A DNA stretch of 64,000 nt from Cognatundibacterium jejuense. Lineage in GTDB: Bacteria; Pseudomonadota; Gammaproteobacteria; Burkholderiales; Burkholderiaceae_D. The translations under genes and the position numbers were made by a program. Shown piece after piece: positions 54,904 through 64,000 of this stretch. Where the stretch lies: assembly GCF_014284255.1 (NCBI RefSeq), contig NZ_JACOFV010000005.1, positions 124,001-188,000 on the forward strand, given 5' to 3'. Every line of letters starts with the position of its first letter. The stretch's first letter is position 1. A model generated the notes under the pieces. That model did not search any database and had not been told where the DNA came from. It saw only the letters and a list, made by a program, of their open reading frames with translations.

Positions 54904-55884
54904 ATGCGCGCAATCGAAATCAGTAAATTTGGTGGCCCCGACGTATTGCAGTTGACGGAAAGGCCTGAGCCGCAAGCTGGTGCTGGTGAAGTATTGATAC
55001 GCGTACACGCTGCTGGTATTAATCGCCCCGATGTGTTGCAGCGTATGGGGTTTTATCCTGTGCCGCCCGGTGCCTCGGACCTTCCTGGCCTGGAAGTGGC
55101 AGGTGAAATCGTTGGTGGTGACCTTGTGGGATGCGAATTTAAGCTTGGTGATCACATTTGTGCCTTAGTGCAGGGTGGTGGCTACGCTGAATACTGTGTG
55201 GCGCCTATTGCACAGTGCCTTCCTATCCCTGTTGGGCTTTCTATGATCGAAGCGGCCTCGTTGCCAGAAACCTACTTCACAGTATGGAGTAATGTCTTTG
55301 ACCGCGCGCGTCTGACTGAGGGGGAGTCGCTGTTGGTGCAGGGTGGTACTTCTGGTATTGGTGTGACGGCGATCCAGATTGCCCGCGCCTTGGGTCATCG
55401 TGTGTTTGCCACGGCGGGATCGGAACAAAAGTGTCGTGCTACAGAGAGATTGGGTGCGGAGCGCGGAATCAACTATAAAACTGAACAATTTCCAGATGTA
55501 GTCAAATCATTGACGGATGGCAAGGGTGTGGATGTGATTCTGGATATGGTTGCTGGTAGTTATATTCCGCGCGAGATTGATTGTCTCGCTGATGATGGTA
55601 GGATTGCGATCATTGCTCTACTTGGTGGTAGTAAATCGGAAATAGATTTGGCTCAAGTCTTGCGTCGACGGTTGACGATTACCGGGTCAACTTTACGTCC
55701 GAGATCTGTGCAATTTAAGTCGGCGATTGCTGCTCAATTGCGTGTGAAGGTGTGGCCTTTGCTTGAGACAAAGAAAATAGCGCCTGTAATTTATCAGGTT
55801 TTTCCGATGGAGCAAGCATCTGTCGCGCACGCAACGATGGAGCAGGGTGATCACATTGGCAAGATAGTGCTGCAAATTTTGTAA
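54904..55884 (+). CDS. NAD(P)H-quinone oxidoreductase, zinc-free MDR type (PIG3-like)
   Basis: The 326-residue enzyme belongs to the quinone oxidoreductase branch of the medium-chain dehydrogenase family: MRAIEISKFGGPDVLQL at the start, INRPDVLQRMGFYPVPPGAS in the substrate domain and the nucleotide-binding stretch LLVQGGTSGIGVTAIQIARALG (about 140-161). The zinc ligands of alcohol dehydrogenases are missing. I chose ATG 54904 (GGAG upstream), since the open frame before it overlaps the pnp terminator. The PIG3/TP53I3 group is the closest match I recognise. The reduced quinone partner is not known. Confidence 0.9.
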   Translation: MRAIEISKFGGPDVLQLTERPEPQAGAGEVLIRVHAAGINRPDVLQRMGFYPVPPGASDLPGLEVAGEIVGGDLVGCEFKLGDHICALVQGGGYAEYCVAPIAQCLPIPVGLSMIEAASLPETYFTVWSNVFDRARLTEGESLLVQGGTSGIGVTAIQIARALGHRVFATAGSEQKCRATERLGAERGINYKTEQFPDVVKSLTDGKGVDVILDMVAGSYIPREIDCLADDGRIAIIALLGGSKSEIDLAQVLRRRLTITGSTLRPRSVQFKSAIAAQLRVKVWPLLETKKIAPVIYQVFPMEQASVAHATMEQGDHIGKIVLQIL

Positions 55885-56007
55885 TTTTAAAATGCGTTCC
55901 GTTGTTGCAAATATATTGTGGTATTCCCTGTGTTTGGAGGTCTAGCTGGTTTGACCGTGCACATGTCCGCAAGATACAATAGACGGTTATTTAATTTGTG
56001 ACTTACT

Positions 56008-56763
56008 ATGACTATGCGGCGAACTCTTATAGCTGGCAATTGGAAGATGAATGGCAGTTTTTCTGCTAATCATACCTTGCTAACCGGAATAATTGCTGGT
56101 TTGCCAGCAAATGACGCTGTTGATGTACTGATTTGTGCTCCTGCGCCTTACCTGACTCAGTGTGCTGAAGTTTTGGGTGATTCGCGTGTTGCATGGGGTG
56201 GGCAGGACGTTTCTGCGCATACTCATGGCGCTTTTACTGGTGAGGTGTCGGCTGGCATGTTGGCTGATTGTTTATGTAAGTACGTGATTGTTGGTCACTC
56301 TGAGCGTCGCGCGTACCATGCTGAGAGTAGTGAGCTTGTGGCGCAGAAAGTTTTACAGGCTTTGGCGCAGAATCTGATTCCTGTTGTTTGTGTTGGTGAA
56401 ACATTGGAGCAGCGTGAAAATGGTGCGACCAATATTGTGGTTGCTGAGCAGTTGCAGGCAGTACTGGATGTATTGAGTGCTGATCAATTGATAAATATTG
56501 TCCTGGCCTATGAGCCCGTGTGGGCCATTGGTACTGGAAAAACAGCAACGCCGCAAATGGCGCAAGATGTACACGCATTCTTGCGTTCTCAATTGGCTGT
56601 AAAGAATGCTGAAGCCGCAAATGCAGTGCAGATTTTATATGGTGGAAGTATGAAGCCGGAAAATGCAAAAGAATTGTTGGCAATGGCTGATATTGACGGC
56701 GGCTTGATTGGTGGAGCTGCCTTGAAGGCGATGGATTTTTTGGCGATCATTTCTGCTTGCTGA
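56008..56763 (+). CDS. tpiA: Triosephosphate isomerase
   Basis: TpiA interconverts glyceraldehyde-3-phosphate and dihydroxyacetone phosphate. The TIM-barrel active-site residues are all visible: Lys13 in AGNWKMNGS, His97 in IVGHSERR and the catalytic Glu in [21 protein letters not shown] (about residue 168). The phosphate-binding [10 protein letters not shown] and GGLIGGAAL follow. The 251-residue length is normal. ATG 56008 and ATG 56014 are both possible starts; neither has a strong ribosome binding site. secG follows. Confidence 0.97.
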   Translation: MTMRRTLIAGNWKMNGSFSANHTLLTGIIAGLPANDAVDVLICAPAPYLTQCAEVLGDSRVAWGGQDVSAHTHGAFTGEVSAGMLADCLCKYVIVGHSERRAYHAESSELVAQKVLQALAQNLIPVVCVGETLEQRENGATNIVVAEQLQAVLDVLSADQLINIVLAYEPVWAIGTGKTATPQMAQDVHAFLRSQLAVKNAEAANAVQILYGGSMKPENAKELLAMADIDGGLIGGAALKAMDFLAIISAC

Positions 56764-56808
56764 TAAATTAATGTAGTGATGTGGATTAATCTTTTTTAGG
56801 TGTTTTGA

Positions 56809-57165
56809 ATGCAAACTTTTTTTACTTTGGTAGTTGTGGTTCAGGTGTTGTCCGCATTGGCGATTATTGGTCTGGTGCTGTTGCAGCACGGTAAAGGTGC
56901 TGACATGGGGGCCTCTTTTGGTTCTGGTGCTTCGGGTAGTTTGTTTGGTGCAACGGGCTCATCGAATTTCTTGTCTCGCTCGACTGGTGTGGCTGCGGCC
57001 TTATTTTTTATTGCAACATTATCGTTGGGCGTGATTGCTGGTAATCGTAAGGCGTCGACTGGTGTAATGGATAATGTATCTGTGATGAAAACTGTGTCAT
57101 CTGCAAGTGCTTCCGCGCCAGCAGTTTCTGCTTCTGCGGCTCAAGTAAATCAGATTCCAAAATAA
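56809..57165 (+). CDS. secG: Preprotein translocase subunit SecG
   Basis: SecG is the small auxiliary subunit of the SecYEG channel. The 118 residues have two membrane spans (about 3-22 and 53-72) flanking the conserved loop LLQHGKGADMGASFGSGASGSLFGATGSSNFLSRSTGVAA. The C-terminal tail is Ser/Ala-rich. It follows tpiA by 45 nt and precedes tRNA-Leu, the usual betaproteobacterial order. AGGTG precedes ATG 56809. Confidence 0.96.
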   Translation: MQTFFTLVVVVQVLSALAIIGLVLLQHGKGADMGASFGSGASGSLFGATGSSNFLSRSTGVAAALFFIATLSLGVIAGNRKASTGVMDNVSVMKTVSSASASAPAVSASAAQVNQIPK

Positions 57166-57251
57166 TTTCCGAAAAACCCAGCAAAAAAACTTGAATTTCC
57201 GCAATTGTGCGTTGAACAATGAGGTCAATCATAGTAGAATGCTGGGCTTAG

Positions 57252-57336
57252 GCCGACGTGGTGAAATTGGTAGACACGCTATCTTGAGGGGGTAGTGGCG
57301 AAAGCTGTACGAGTTCGAGTCTCGTCGTCGGCACCA
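57252..57336 (+). tRNA. tRNA-Leu (anticodon GAG)
   Basis: The 85-nt class II tRNA has acceptor arms GCCGACG and CGTCGGC, a long variable arm, anticodon GAG in loop TTGAGGG, T-arm GAGTTCGAGTCTC and an encoded CCA. It reads CUC and CUU codons. Confidence 0.95.
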
Positions 57337-57449
57337 AAGCAATAGGTCAGATTTTCTTTTCTGATTTTGTCGAGGAAGTGGTCATTTTTTTGAATTTGTG
57401 TCAAACAGTGATTTGCTTCAATGTGGCGTTCAATTACAGGTAGCCTAAC

Positions 57450-57809
57450 GTGAACCTCGAAAATTATTTCCCAGTTCTTCTCTTTATTCTGGTTGGCATT
57501 GGTGTTGGTGTGGTGCCTCAAGTTTTAGGGCGTGTTCTTGCTCCCTATAAGCCAGACTCTCAAAAAACATCTGCGTATGAGTGCGGTTTTGAAGCATTTG
57601 AAGATGCTCGCATGAAATTTGATGTGCGCTATTATCTGATCGCAATTCTGTTTATTCTCTTTGATCTTGAAACGGCATTTTTCTTTCCGTGGGCTGTTGC
57701 TTCGCACGACCTGGGTTGGACTGGCTTTTTGATCATGTTGGGTTTCGTGTTGGAATTTGGCGTAGGTTTTTGGTACATCTGGAAAAAAGGCGCTCTGGAT
57801 TGGGAGTGA
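57450..57809 (+). CDS. nuoA: NADH-quinone oxidoreductase subunit A
   Basis: NuoA is a membrane-arm subunit of complex I near the quinone site. The 119 residues have three spans (about 5-25, 60-80 and 90-110), with the conserved [41 protein letters not shown] use GTG 57450 (AGG about 9 nt upstream), which gives the family start [11 protein letters not shown]. It is the first gene of the nuo operon, 113 nt after tRNA-Leu. The next gene is 6 nt away. Confidence 0.96.
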   Translation: MNLENYFPVLLFILVGIGVGVVPQVLGRVLAPYKPDSQKTSAYECGFEAFEDARMKFDVRYYLIAILFILFDLETAFFFPWAVASHDLGWTGFLIMLGFVLEFGVGFWYIWKKGALDWE

Positions 57810-57815
57810 TGGATT

Positions 57816-58292
57816 ATGGCTATTGAAGGTGTATTAAACGAAGGCTTTGTTACGACAACAGCCGATAAGTTGATCAACTGGACACGCACGGGTTCGATGT
57901 GGCCGATGACGTTTGGTTTGGCTTGCTGTGCAGTTGAGATGATGCATGCGGGCGCGTCACGCTACGATCTGGATCGTTTTGGTGTAGTATTCCGTCCGTC
58001 TCCGCGTCAGTCTGATGTGATGATTGTTGCGGGTACGCTGTGCAACAAGATGGCACCCGCTTTGCGTAAAGTTTATGATCAGATGGCTGAGCCACGCTGG
58101 GTCATTTCAATGGGCTCATGCGCAAACGGTGGTGGTTATTACCATTATTCGTATTCTGTAGTTCGTGGTTGTGATCGTATTGTTCCTGTGGATATTTATG
58201 TGCCAGGATGTCCTCCGACAGCTGAGGCGCTGATTTATGGTGTGATTCAGTTGCAGAACAAGATTAAACGTACTAATACTATCGCTCGCTAA
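57816..58292 (+). CDS. nuoB: NADH-quinone oxidoreductase subunit B
   Basis: NuoB carries the last iron-sulfur cluster (N2) that passes electrons to quinone. Its four cysteines are seen in [19 protein letters not shown] and [12 protein letters not shown]. The 158 residues match the peripheral arm PSST-type subunit. The gene starts 6 nt after nuoA. Confidence 0.97.
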   Translation: MAIEGVLNEGFVTTTADKLINWTRTGSMWPMTFGLACCAVEMMHAGASRYDLDRFGVVFRPSPRQSDVMIVAGTLCNKMAPALRKVYDQMAEPRWVISMGSCANGGGYYHYSYSVVRGCDRIVPVDIYVPGCPPTAEALIYGVIQLQNKIKRTNTIAR

Positions 58293-58321
58293 TCGCGTGA
58301 ATGCTAAGGCAGCCGTTAAAT

Positions 58322-58918
58322 ATGACAACTAAATTAGAAAAACTTGAGATTGCGGTCAAAGCCGTCTTAGGTGATCGTATTATCGAGTTAAAAAATGCTT
58401 TGGGCGAATTGACTGTGGTCGTTTCGCCATTAGAGTATTTGCAGGTGATGCGTGATTTGCGCGATCATCCTGATACCCATTTTGAAGAACTAATCGATCT
58501 TTGCGGTGTGGATTATTCTGCTTACGGTGACGGTGCTTGGGAAGGTGCGCGTTTTGCGGCCGTTTCTCATTTGCTGTCTGTGAAGAATAATTGCCGTTTG
58601 CGCGTACGTGTGTTTGCTGCAGATGATGAAATGCCAGTGATTCCTTCTCTGGTAAATATCTGGAATGCTGCCAACTGGTACGAGCGCGAAGCTTTTGATT
58701 TGTTTGGTATTTTGTTTGACGGACACAATGATTTGCGTCGAATTCTGACTGATTATGGTTTTATTGGTCACCCGTTCCGTAAAGATTTTCCAGTGTCTGG
58801 CTACGTTGAAATGCGCTACGACGCGGAGCAAAAGCGTGTTGTGTATCAGCCTGTGACGATAGAACCGCGTGAAAATACGCCGCGTATCATTCGTGAAGAA
58901 AATTACGGGATCAAATAA
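58322..58918 (+). CDS. nuoC: NADH-quinone oxidoreductase subunit C
   Basis: This is the 30-kDa peripheral-arm subunit. The family signature [50 protein letters not shown] is in the C-terminal half. I chose ATG 58322 (MTTKLEKLE), giving 198 residues; an in-frame ATG at 58301 adds seven residues and lacks a ribosome binding site. Its stop overlaps the nuoD start as TAATG. It is separate from nuoD rather than fused. Confidence 0.95.
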   Translation: MTTKLEKLEIAVKAVLGDRIIELKNALGELTVVVSPLEYLQVMRDLRDHPDTHFEELIDLCGVDYSAYGDGAWEGARFAAVSHLLSVKNNCRLRVRVFAADDEMPVIPSLVNIWNAANWYEREAFDLFGILFDGHNDLRRILTDYGFIGHPFRKDFPVSGYVEMRYDAEQKRVVYQPVTIEPRENTPRIIREENYGIK

Positions 58919-60171
58919 TGGCCGAAATTAAGAACTATACCCTCAACTTTGGTCCTCAACATCCGGCCGCGCATGGGGTTTTGCGTTTGGTGTTGGAGTT
59001 GGATGGCGAAGTGATTCAGCGTGCGGATCCGCATATTGGGTTGTTGCATCGTGCAACTGAAAAGCTGGCTGAACAAAAAACTTTTCTGCAATCCGTTCCT
59101 TACATGGATAGGCTCGACTACGTGTCGATGATGTCCAATGAGCACGCCTACGTGATGGCGATTGAGAAAATGCTAGGGCTTGAAGTTCCTATGCGTGCTC
59201 AATACATTCGCGTCATGTTTGATGAAATTACACGTGTTCTGAATCACTTGATGTGGATCGGCGCCCATGCTCTCGACGTTGGTGCGATGGCGGTGTTTTT
59301 GTATGCATTCCGCGAACGTGAAGATTTGATGGATTGCTATGAAGCGGTCTCAGGCGCACGTTTGCATGCGGCTTACTATCGTCCAGGTGGTGTGTACCGT
59401 GATCTGCCGGAAAAAATGCCGCAGTTCACAACTTCGGCGTTAAAAAATGCCAAAGTGATGCGTGAAATGAATGAAAATCGCCATGGTTCCCTGCTCGATT
59501 TTATTGAGGATTTCACAAACCGCTTCCCAGGCTATGTTGATGAATACGAAACCCTGCTGACTGATAACCGTATCTGGAAACAGCGTTTGGTTGGTATTGG
59601 TGTGGTCAGTCCTGAACGTGCTTTGGCAAAAGGCTTTACTGGGCCAATGTTGCGTGGTTCAGGCATTGAATGGGATTTGCGTAAAAAGCAGCCTTACGAA
59701 ATTTACGATTTGCTTGATTTTGATATTCCGGTTGGCGTGAATGGTGATTGCTATGATCGTTATTTGGTGCGTGTTGAAGAAATGCGCCAATCAAATCGTA
59801 TCATCAAGCAATGCGTAGAGTGGCTGAGAAACAATCCGGGTCCTGTGATTTCTGAAAATCACAAAGTGACGCCACCACATCGCGTGGATATGAAGTCGAA
59901 TATGGAAGCATTAATCCATCACTTCAAATTGTTCACTGAAGGTTTTCATGTTCCTGCTGGCGAAGCCTATGCAGCGGTTGAACATCCGAAAGGTGAATTT
60001 GGTATTTATTTGATGTCCGATGGCGCGAATAAACCATATCGTCTGAAGATCCGTGCGCCAGGTTATGCGCATTTGCAGGGTCTGGACGAGATGGCAAAGG
60101 GTCACATGATTGCTGATGCTGTAACTATCATCGGTACTCAGGATATTGTGTTTGGTGAGATTGATAGATAA
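58918..60171 (+). CDS. nuoD: NADH-quinone oxidoreductase subunit D
   Basis: NuoD is the 49-kDa subunit and, with NuoB, forms the quinone-binding site; it descends from the [NiFe]-hydrogenase large subunit. The 417 residues contain [22 protein letters not shown] (about 10-31), [14 protein letters not shown] and the C-terminal PEGEFG-like [15 protein letters not shown] and DIVFGEIDR. Length is normal. It starts at the nuoC stop (TAATG). Confidence 0.97.
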   Translation: MAEIKNYTLNFGPQHPAAHGVLRLVLELDGEVIQRADPHIGLLHRATEKLAEQKTFLQSVPYMDRLDYVSMMSNEHAYVMAIEKMLGLEVPMRAQYIRVMFDEITRVLNHLMWIGAHALDVGAMAVFLYAFREREDLMDCYEAVSGARLHAAYYRPGGVYRDLPEKMPQFTTSALKNAKVMREMNENRHGSLLDFIEDFTNRFPGYVDEYETLLTDNRIWKQRLVGIGVVSPERALAKGFTGPMLRGSGIEWDLRKKQPYEIYDLLDFDIPVGVNGDCYDRYLVRVEEMRQSNRIIKQCVEWLRNNPGPVISENHKVTPPHRVDMKSNMEALIHHFKLFTEGFHVPAGEAYAAVEHPKGEFGIYLMSDGANKPYRLKIRAPGYAHLQGLDEMAKGHMIADAVTIIGTQDIVFGEIDR

Positions 60172-60206
60172 AAGACGCTGACTGGCGTTGATTCGAGGCA
60201 TTGGCT

Positions 60207-60695
60207 ATGGTGTTATCAGAGCAGGCATTTAAAAAAATTGATCGCGAACTTGCAAAGTTCCCGACTGACCAACGGCAATCTGCCGTCATGGCGGCGTTGG
60301 CTATTGCTCAGGACGAAACCGGTTGGGTATCTCCAGAGGTCATGCAGACTTTGGCAGATTACATCGGTATGCCTGCGGTCGCGGTTCAAGAGGTGGCAAC
60401 CTTCTATAATATGTACAACACGAAACCTGTGGGCAAGTTCAAGATTTCCGTATGTACTAATCTGCCATGTGCTTTGTCTGGCGGTGAGCGCGCTGCGCTG
60501 CACTTAAAGCAAAAACTGGGTATCGATTACAAAGAAACGACAGCGGACGGCCAATTTACTTTGGTTGAGGGCGAATGTATGGGCGCGTGTGGTGATGCGC
60601 CGGTCATGCTGGTCAATAACAAGCGTATGTGCAGCCTGATGTCGAACGATAAGATTGATGGTCTGGTAAGCGAACTGAAAGAGGCGGGTAAATAA
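60207..60695 (+). CDS. nuoE: NADH-quinone oxidoreductase subunit E
   Basis: NuoE is the thioredoxin-like 24-kDa subunit with one [2Fe-2S] cluster in the NADH-dehydrogenase module. The cluster ligands are visible as [10 protein letters not shown] and [12 protein letters not shown] chose ATG 60207, which has GAGG 8 nt upstream, giving 162 residues. Its stop overlaps the nuoF start as TAATG. Confidence 0.96.
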   Translation: MVLSEQAFKKIDRELAKFPTDQRQSAVMAALAIAQDETGWVSPEVMQTLADYIGMPAVAVQEVATFYNMYNTKPVGKFKISVCTNLPCALSGGERAALHLKQKLGIDYKETTADGQFTLVEGECMGACGDAPVMLVNNKRMCSLMSNDKIDGLVSELKEAGK

Positions 60696-61990
60696 TGACG
60701 AGTCTGCATAATCGCCATATTAAGCCTTTGATTCTGGCTGGTCTGGATGGCAAAAACTGGCATCTGCAAGATTACGTAGCCCGTGGTGGTTACGAATCTC
60801 TGAAACGTATTTTGTCGGAAAAAATTCCGCCAGAGCAGGTAATAGCTGAGTTGAAAGCATCTTCACTGCGTGGTCGCGGTGGAGCTGGCTTCCCGACTGG
60901 CTTGAAGTGGAGCTTCATGCCACGTCAGTTTCCAGGTCAAAAATATCTGGTATGTAATACCGACGAAGGCGAACCAGGTACATTTAAAGATCGCGACATC
61001 ATTCGCTATAACCCGCATGCTTTGATCGAAGGTATGGCCATTGGTGCGTACGCGATGGGCATCACAGTTGGCTATAACTACATTCACGGCGAAATTTTTG
61101 CTGACTATGATCGCTTTGAAGAAGCGATTGAAGAGGCGCGCGCTGCTGGTATGTTAGGTGACAAGATTGCAGGCTCTGATTTTTCTTTCCAATTGCATGC
61201 ATTCCATGGTTATGGTGCGTATATATGTGGTGAAGAAACAGCCTTGCTCGAATCACTCGAAGGAAAAAAAGGTCAGCCACGCTTCAAGCCACCTTTCCCG
61301 GCAAGTTTTGGTCTGTACGGTAAGCCGACAACCATCAATAACACAGAGACTTTTGCTGCTGTTCCGTTTGTATTGGCAATGGGTGGCGAGAAATACGCTG
61401 CCTTGGGTAAGCCAAACAATGGCGGTACTAAAATTTTTTCTATGTCCGGTGACGTTGCTAAACCAGGTAACTACGAAGTTCCAATGGGAACACCGTTTGC
61501 TACACTGCTCGAATTAGCTGGCGGCATGCGCGATGGTAAGAAAATTAAAGCGGTTATTCCAGGTGGTTCTTCAATGCCAGTATTGACTGGTGACGTGATG
61601 ATGGCCACCGATATGGATTACGATTCCATCGCCAAAGCCGGTTCTATGCTGGGTTCAGGTGCTGTGATCGTGATGGATGAAACACGTTGCATGGTCAAAT
61701 CATTGTTGCGCTTGTCTTACTTCTATTTTGAAGAGTCTTGTGGTCAATGTACGCCTTGCCGTGAAGGTACTGGCTGGTTGTATCGTATGGTTCATCGTAT
61801 TGAGCACGGTCAGGGGCGTCCTGAAGATCTGGATATGTTGAACTCTATTGCTGACAACATTCAAGGCAAAACGATTTGCGCTTTGGGTGATGCCGCTGCA
61901 ATGCCAGTTCGTGCATTTATCAAGAATTTCCGCGAAGAATTTGAATATCACATCGAGCATAAGCATTGCTTGGTTCCCACTTACCTGTAA
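60695..61990 (+). CDS. nuoF: NADH-quinone oxidoreductase subunit F
   Basis: NuoF binds NADH, FMN and a [4Fe-4S] cluster and starts electron transfer. The NADH/FMN glycine-rich region is [19 protein letters not shown] (about 54-72) with [17 protein letters not shown], and the cluster Cys residues are in [15 protein letters not shown] (about 347-361) and [12 protein letters not shown]. The 431-residue length is normal. It overlaps nuoE by 1 nt. Confidence 0.97.
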   Translation: MTSLHNRHIKPLILAGLDGKNWHLQDYVARGGYESLKRILSEKIPPEQVIAELKASSLRGRGGAGFPTGLKWSFMPRQFPGQKYLVCNTDEGEPGTFKDRDIIRYNPHALIEGMAIGAYAMGITVGYNYIHGEIFADYDRFEEAIEEARAAGMLGDKIAGSDFSFQLHAFHGYGAYICGEETALLESLEGKKGQPRFKPPFPASFGLYGKPTTINNTETFAAVPFVLAMGGEKYAALGKPNNGGTKIFSMSGDVAKPGNYEVPMGTPFATLLELAGGMRDGKKIKAVIPGGSSMPVLTGDVMMATDMDYDSIAKAGSMLGSGAVIVMDETRCMVKSLLRLSYFYFEESCGQCTPCREGTGWLYRMVHRIEHGQGRPEDLDMLNSIADNIQGKTICALGDAAAMPVRAFIKNFREEFEYHIEHKHCLVPTYL

Positions 61991-62022
61991 GCCAGATTCG
62001 GTTAGCACACTTAGAGTAGACC

Positions 62023-64000
62023 ATGGTTGAAATCGAAATAGACGGCAAAAAAGTCGAAGTCCTAGAGGGTAGTATGGTGATGGATGCGGCCAATAAACTT
62101 GGCACATACATCCCTCATTTTTGCTATCACAAAAAATTATCTATTGCGGCGAACTGCCGCATGTGTCTGGTTGAGGTTGAAAAAGCACCTAAGCCATTGC
62201 CAGCTTGCGCGACACCAGTAACGCCTGGGATGATCGTACGTTCATCCAGCGATAAAGCGGTGAAAGCACAAAAAGCGGTAATGGAATTCTTGCTGATTAA
62301 TCACCCACTGGATTGCCCGATTTGCGATCAAGGTGGTGAGTGCCAATTGCAAGATCTGGCTGTCGGCTACGGTGCTACAGCTTCACGCTACGAAGAAGAA
62401 AAACGCGTGGTGTTCCACAAAGATGTGGGGCCGCTGGTTTCAATGGAAGAAATGAGTCGTTGCATTCATTGCACACGTTGCGTACGTTTCGGTCAGGAAA
62501 TCGCTGGGGTGATGGAGCTCGGCATGCTTAATCGTGGCGAACACTCTGAAATCACATCGTTTGTCGGTCAGACAGTTGATTCCGAATTGTCTGGCAATAT
62601 GATCGATCTGTGCCCAGTAGGCGCATTGACGTCTAAGCCATTCCGTTACTCAGCCCGCACATGGGAATTGTCTCGTCGTAAATCCGTTAGTGCACATGAT
62701 GCCCTTGGTTCTAACCTGATCGTTCAGGTCAAGAACGGCAAGGTCATGCGCGTTGTGCCGATGGAAAACGAAGATGTGAATGAATGCTGGATTTCTGATA
62801 AGGATCGTTTCTCTTACGAAGCCTTGAATAGTTCTGAGCGTTTGACTAAGCCCATGATCAAACAAGGCGGTCAATGGCAAGAAACTGATTGGCAAACTGC
62901 ACTCGAATACGTCGCTCACGGTCTGCGCAATGTAAAACATGAGCACGGTGCTGAGGCCATCGCAGCGGTTGCGGCGCCACATTCCACGCTTGAAGAATTA
63001 TCTTTGCTGCAACGCGTCGTGCGCGGTCTGGGCTCTGATAATGTTGATTTCCGTCTGCGCGAATCTGACTTCAGTTTGAATGGTCAGATCAAGCCTTGGT
63101 TGGGTACATCGATCAGCCAGTTTGGAAAATTAAAAAACGTCTTTATCGTCGGTTCTTTCTTGCGTAAAGATCACCCAGTTCTGGCTGCACGTTTGCGTCA
63201 ATCCGTAAAATTGGGCACCAAATTAAGCGTCTTGAATTCCAGTGACGATGATCAGTTGATGAAGCTGACTAACAAAGCAATTCTGGCACCATCCGCATGG
63301 GTTTCTTTCCTCGCTGAAGTAGCGGTTGCAGTTGCCGCTAAAAAGGAAGTGGCGGCTCCTGCTGGTTTTGAAGGTGTTAATGCAACTGAAGTTGCATCAA
63401 AAATCGCTGATAGCCTGATCGCAGGGGATGCAGGTGTGTTTTTGGGTAACACCGCGTCCTACCATCCAGAAGCAGCGAAATTGCACGCGCTGGTGCAGTG
63501 GATTGCCAAAAATGCAGACGCAACTTTCGGATATTTGACCGAAGCAGCGAACACTGTAGGTGGCTACCTCGCGAATGCGATTCCGGCTACCTCTGCAAAG
63601 CCAGTTTTCGCTGAAGCTAAAAAAGCTTACATCGTATTGCACGCTGAACCAATGTTGGATTCTGCGCATCCGGTACAAGCAAAAGCCGCCTTGGCGCAAG
63701 CTGATATGGTGGTTGTCATGTCACCGTTCAAACACGGCGCAGAATACGCTGACGTACTGTTGCCTGTATCACCTTTCACAGAAACGTCTGGTACGTTTGT
63801 GAACTGCGAAGGTCGTCCGCAAAGTTTCCACGGTGTGGTAAAACCTTTAGGTGATACTCGTCCGGCGTGGAAAGTCTTGCGCGTCTTAGGCAATTTGTTG
63901 GGGCTGGGAAAATTCGACTACGAAACTGCTGAAAGTATTCGTGATGAGGTATTAGGTCAAGCGGATATCGTTTCACGTTTGAACAATCTGACATCCGCTG
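62023..64000 (+). CDS. nuoG: NADH-quinone oxidoreductase subunit G (cut by window end)
   Basis: The first 659 codons of the 75-kDa subunit are present. It starts with MVEIEIDGKKVEVLEG at ATG 62023, 32 nt after nuoF. The N-terminal [2Fe-2S] ferredoxin ligands (CYHKK...NCRMC...CATPV), the HPLDCPICDQGGECQLQDL cluster motif and MSRCIHCTRCVRF follow, then the molybdopterin-oxidoreductase-like domain (about 220 onward). The frame stays open to the edge of the window, so the end of the gene and nuoH-N lie outside. Confidence 0.96.
   Translation, partial: MVEIEIDGKKVEVLEGSMVMDAANKLGTYIPHFCYHKKLSIAANCRMCLVEVEKAPKPLPACATPVTPGMIVRSSSDKAVKAQKAVMEFLLINHPLDCPICDQGGECQLQDLAVGYGATASRYEEEKRVVFHKDVGPLVSMEEMSRCIHCTRCVRFGQEIAGVMELGMLNRGEHSEITSFVGQTVDSELSGNMIDLCPVGALTSKPFRYSARTWELSRRKSVSAHDALGSNLIVQVKNGKVMRVVPMENEDVNECWISDKDRFSYEALNSSERLTKPMIKQGGQWQETDWQTALEYVAHGLRNVKHEHGAEAIAAVAAPHSTLEELSLLQRVVRGLGSDNVDFRLRESDFSLNGQIKPWLGTSISQFGKLKNVFIVGSFLRKDHPVLAARLRQSVKLGTKLSVLNSSDDDQLMKLTNKAILAPSAWVSFLAEVAVAVAAKKEVAAPAGFEGVNATEVASKIADSLIAGDAGVFLGNTASYHPEAAKLHALVQWIAKNADATFGYLTEAANTVGGYLANAIPATSAKPVFAEAKKAYIVLHAEPMLDSAHPVQAKAALAQADMVVVMSPFKHGAEYADVLLPVSPFTETSGTFVNCEGRPQSFHGVVKPLGDTRPAWKVLRVLGNLLGLGKFDYETAESIRDEVLGQADIVSRLNNLTSA

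Overview
The window reads as a chromosomal segment of a betaproteobacterium of the order Burkholderiales, most likely Oxalobacteraceae (an Undibacterium-like organism is my guess). The reasons are gene order (tpiA-secG-tRNA-Leu-nuoABCDEFG; rpsO-pnp; ilvB-ilvH-ilvC...pssA-leuA; an ECF sigma gene followed by DUF3619, DUF3106 and RDD genes; scpA next to DUF3460) and base composition close to 50% GC. I see no insertion sequence, prophage, CRISPR array or integrase. Genus-level placement is inference; no database search was possible.

Region 1 (1-16917) is a vitamin B12 locus on the plus strand: the end of a BtuB-type outer membrane receptor, two terminator-like hairpins, then a tightly coupled run (btuC-like, btuD-like, cobO, cobB/cbiA, cobU/cobP, cbiB, threonine-phosphate decarboxylase, btuF, and a BtuF-like protein without a signal peptide). 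A complete RND tripartite efflux set (pump, adaptor, outer membrane lipoprotein) lies between this run and cobQ. The genes cover uptake, corrin adenosylation, amidation and nucleotide-loop assembly. Corrin-ring genes, cobS and cobT are not in the window.

Region 2 (17117-23377) holds an acetolactate decarboxylase with an apparent signal peptide, a periplasmic amino-acid-type binding protein, and a minus-strand MacB/DevBCA-like efflux set with one adaptor, one ATPase and two permeases. Region 3 (23714-27792) is tolA-tolB-pal-cpoB without tolQR, then two identical tRNA-Lys genes behind a consensus promoter.

Region 4 (28207-33942) has a lipoprotein binding protein paired with a sensor histidine kinase, a methyltransferase and an exopolyphosphatase. 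Region 5 (33998-41844, minus strand) has a TonB-dependent receptor behind a clear TPP riboswitch, rarD, a further btuF homologue, panC, scpA, a DUF3460 gene, a LOG-family gene and a TetR regulator.

Region 6 (42016-44270, minus) is a compact ECF sigma / DUF3619 / DUF3106 / RDD operon whose layout suggests an envelope-sensing sigma/anti-sigma/periplasmic-sensor system. It is my best candidate for an undescribed system. Region 7 (44788-51986) is branched-chain amino acid synthesis (ilvB, ilvH, ilvC, leuA) with a SIMPL-domain gene and pssA between. A short Leu-rich ORF ahead of leuA resembles the enterobacterial leuL leader peptide. Region 8 (52116-64000) is housekeeping: rpsO, pnp, a quinone oxidoreductase, tpiA, secG, tRNA-Leu and the start of the complex I operon, with nuoG cut by the window end.
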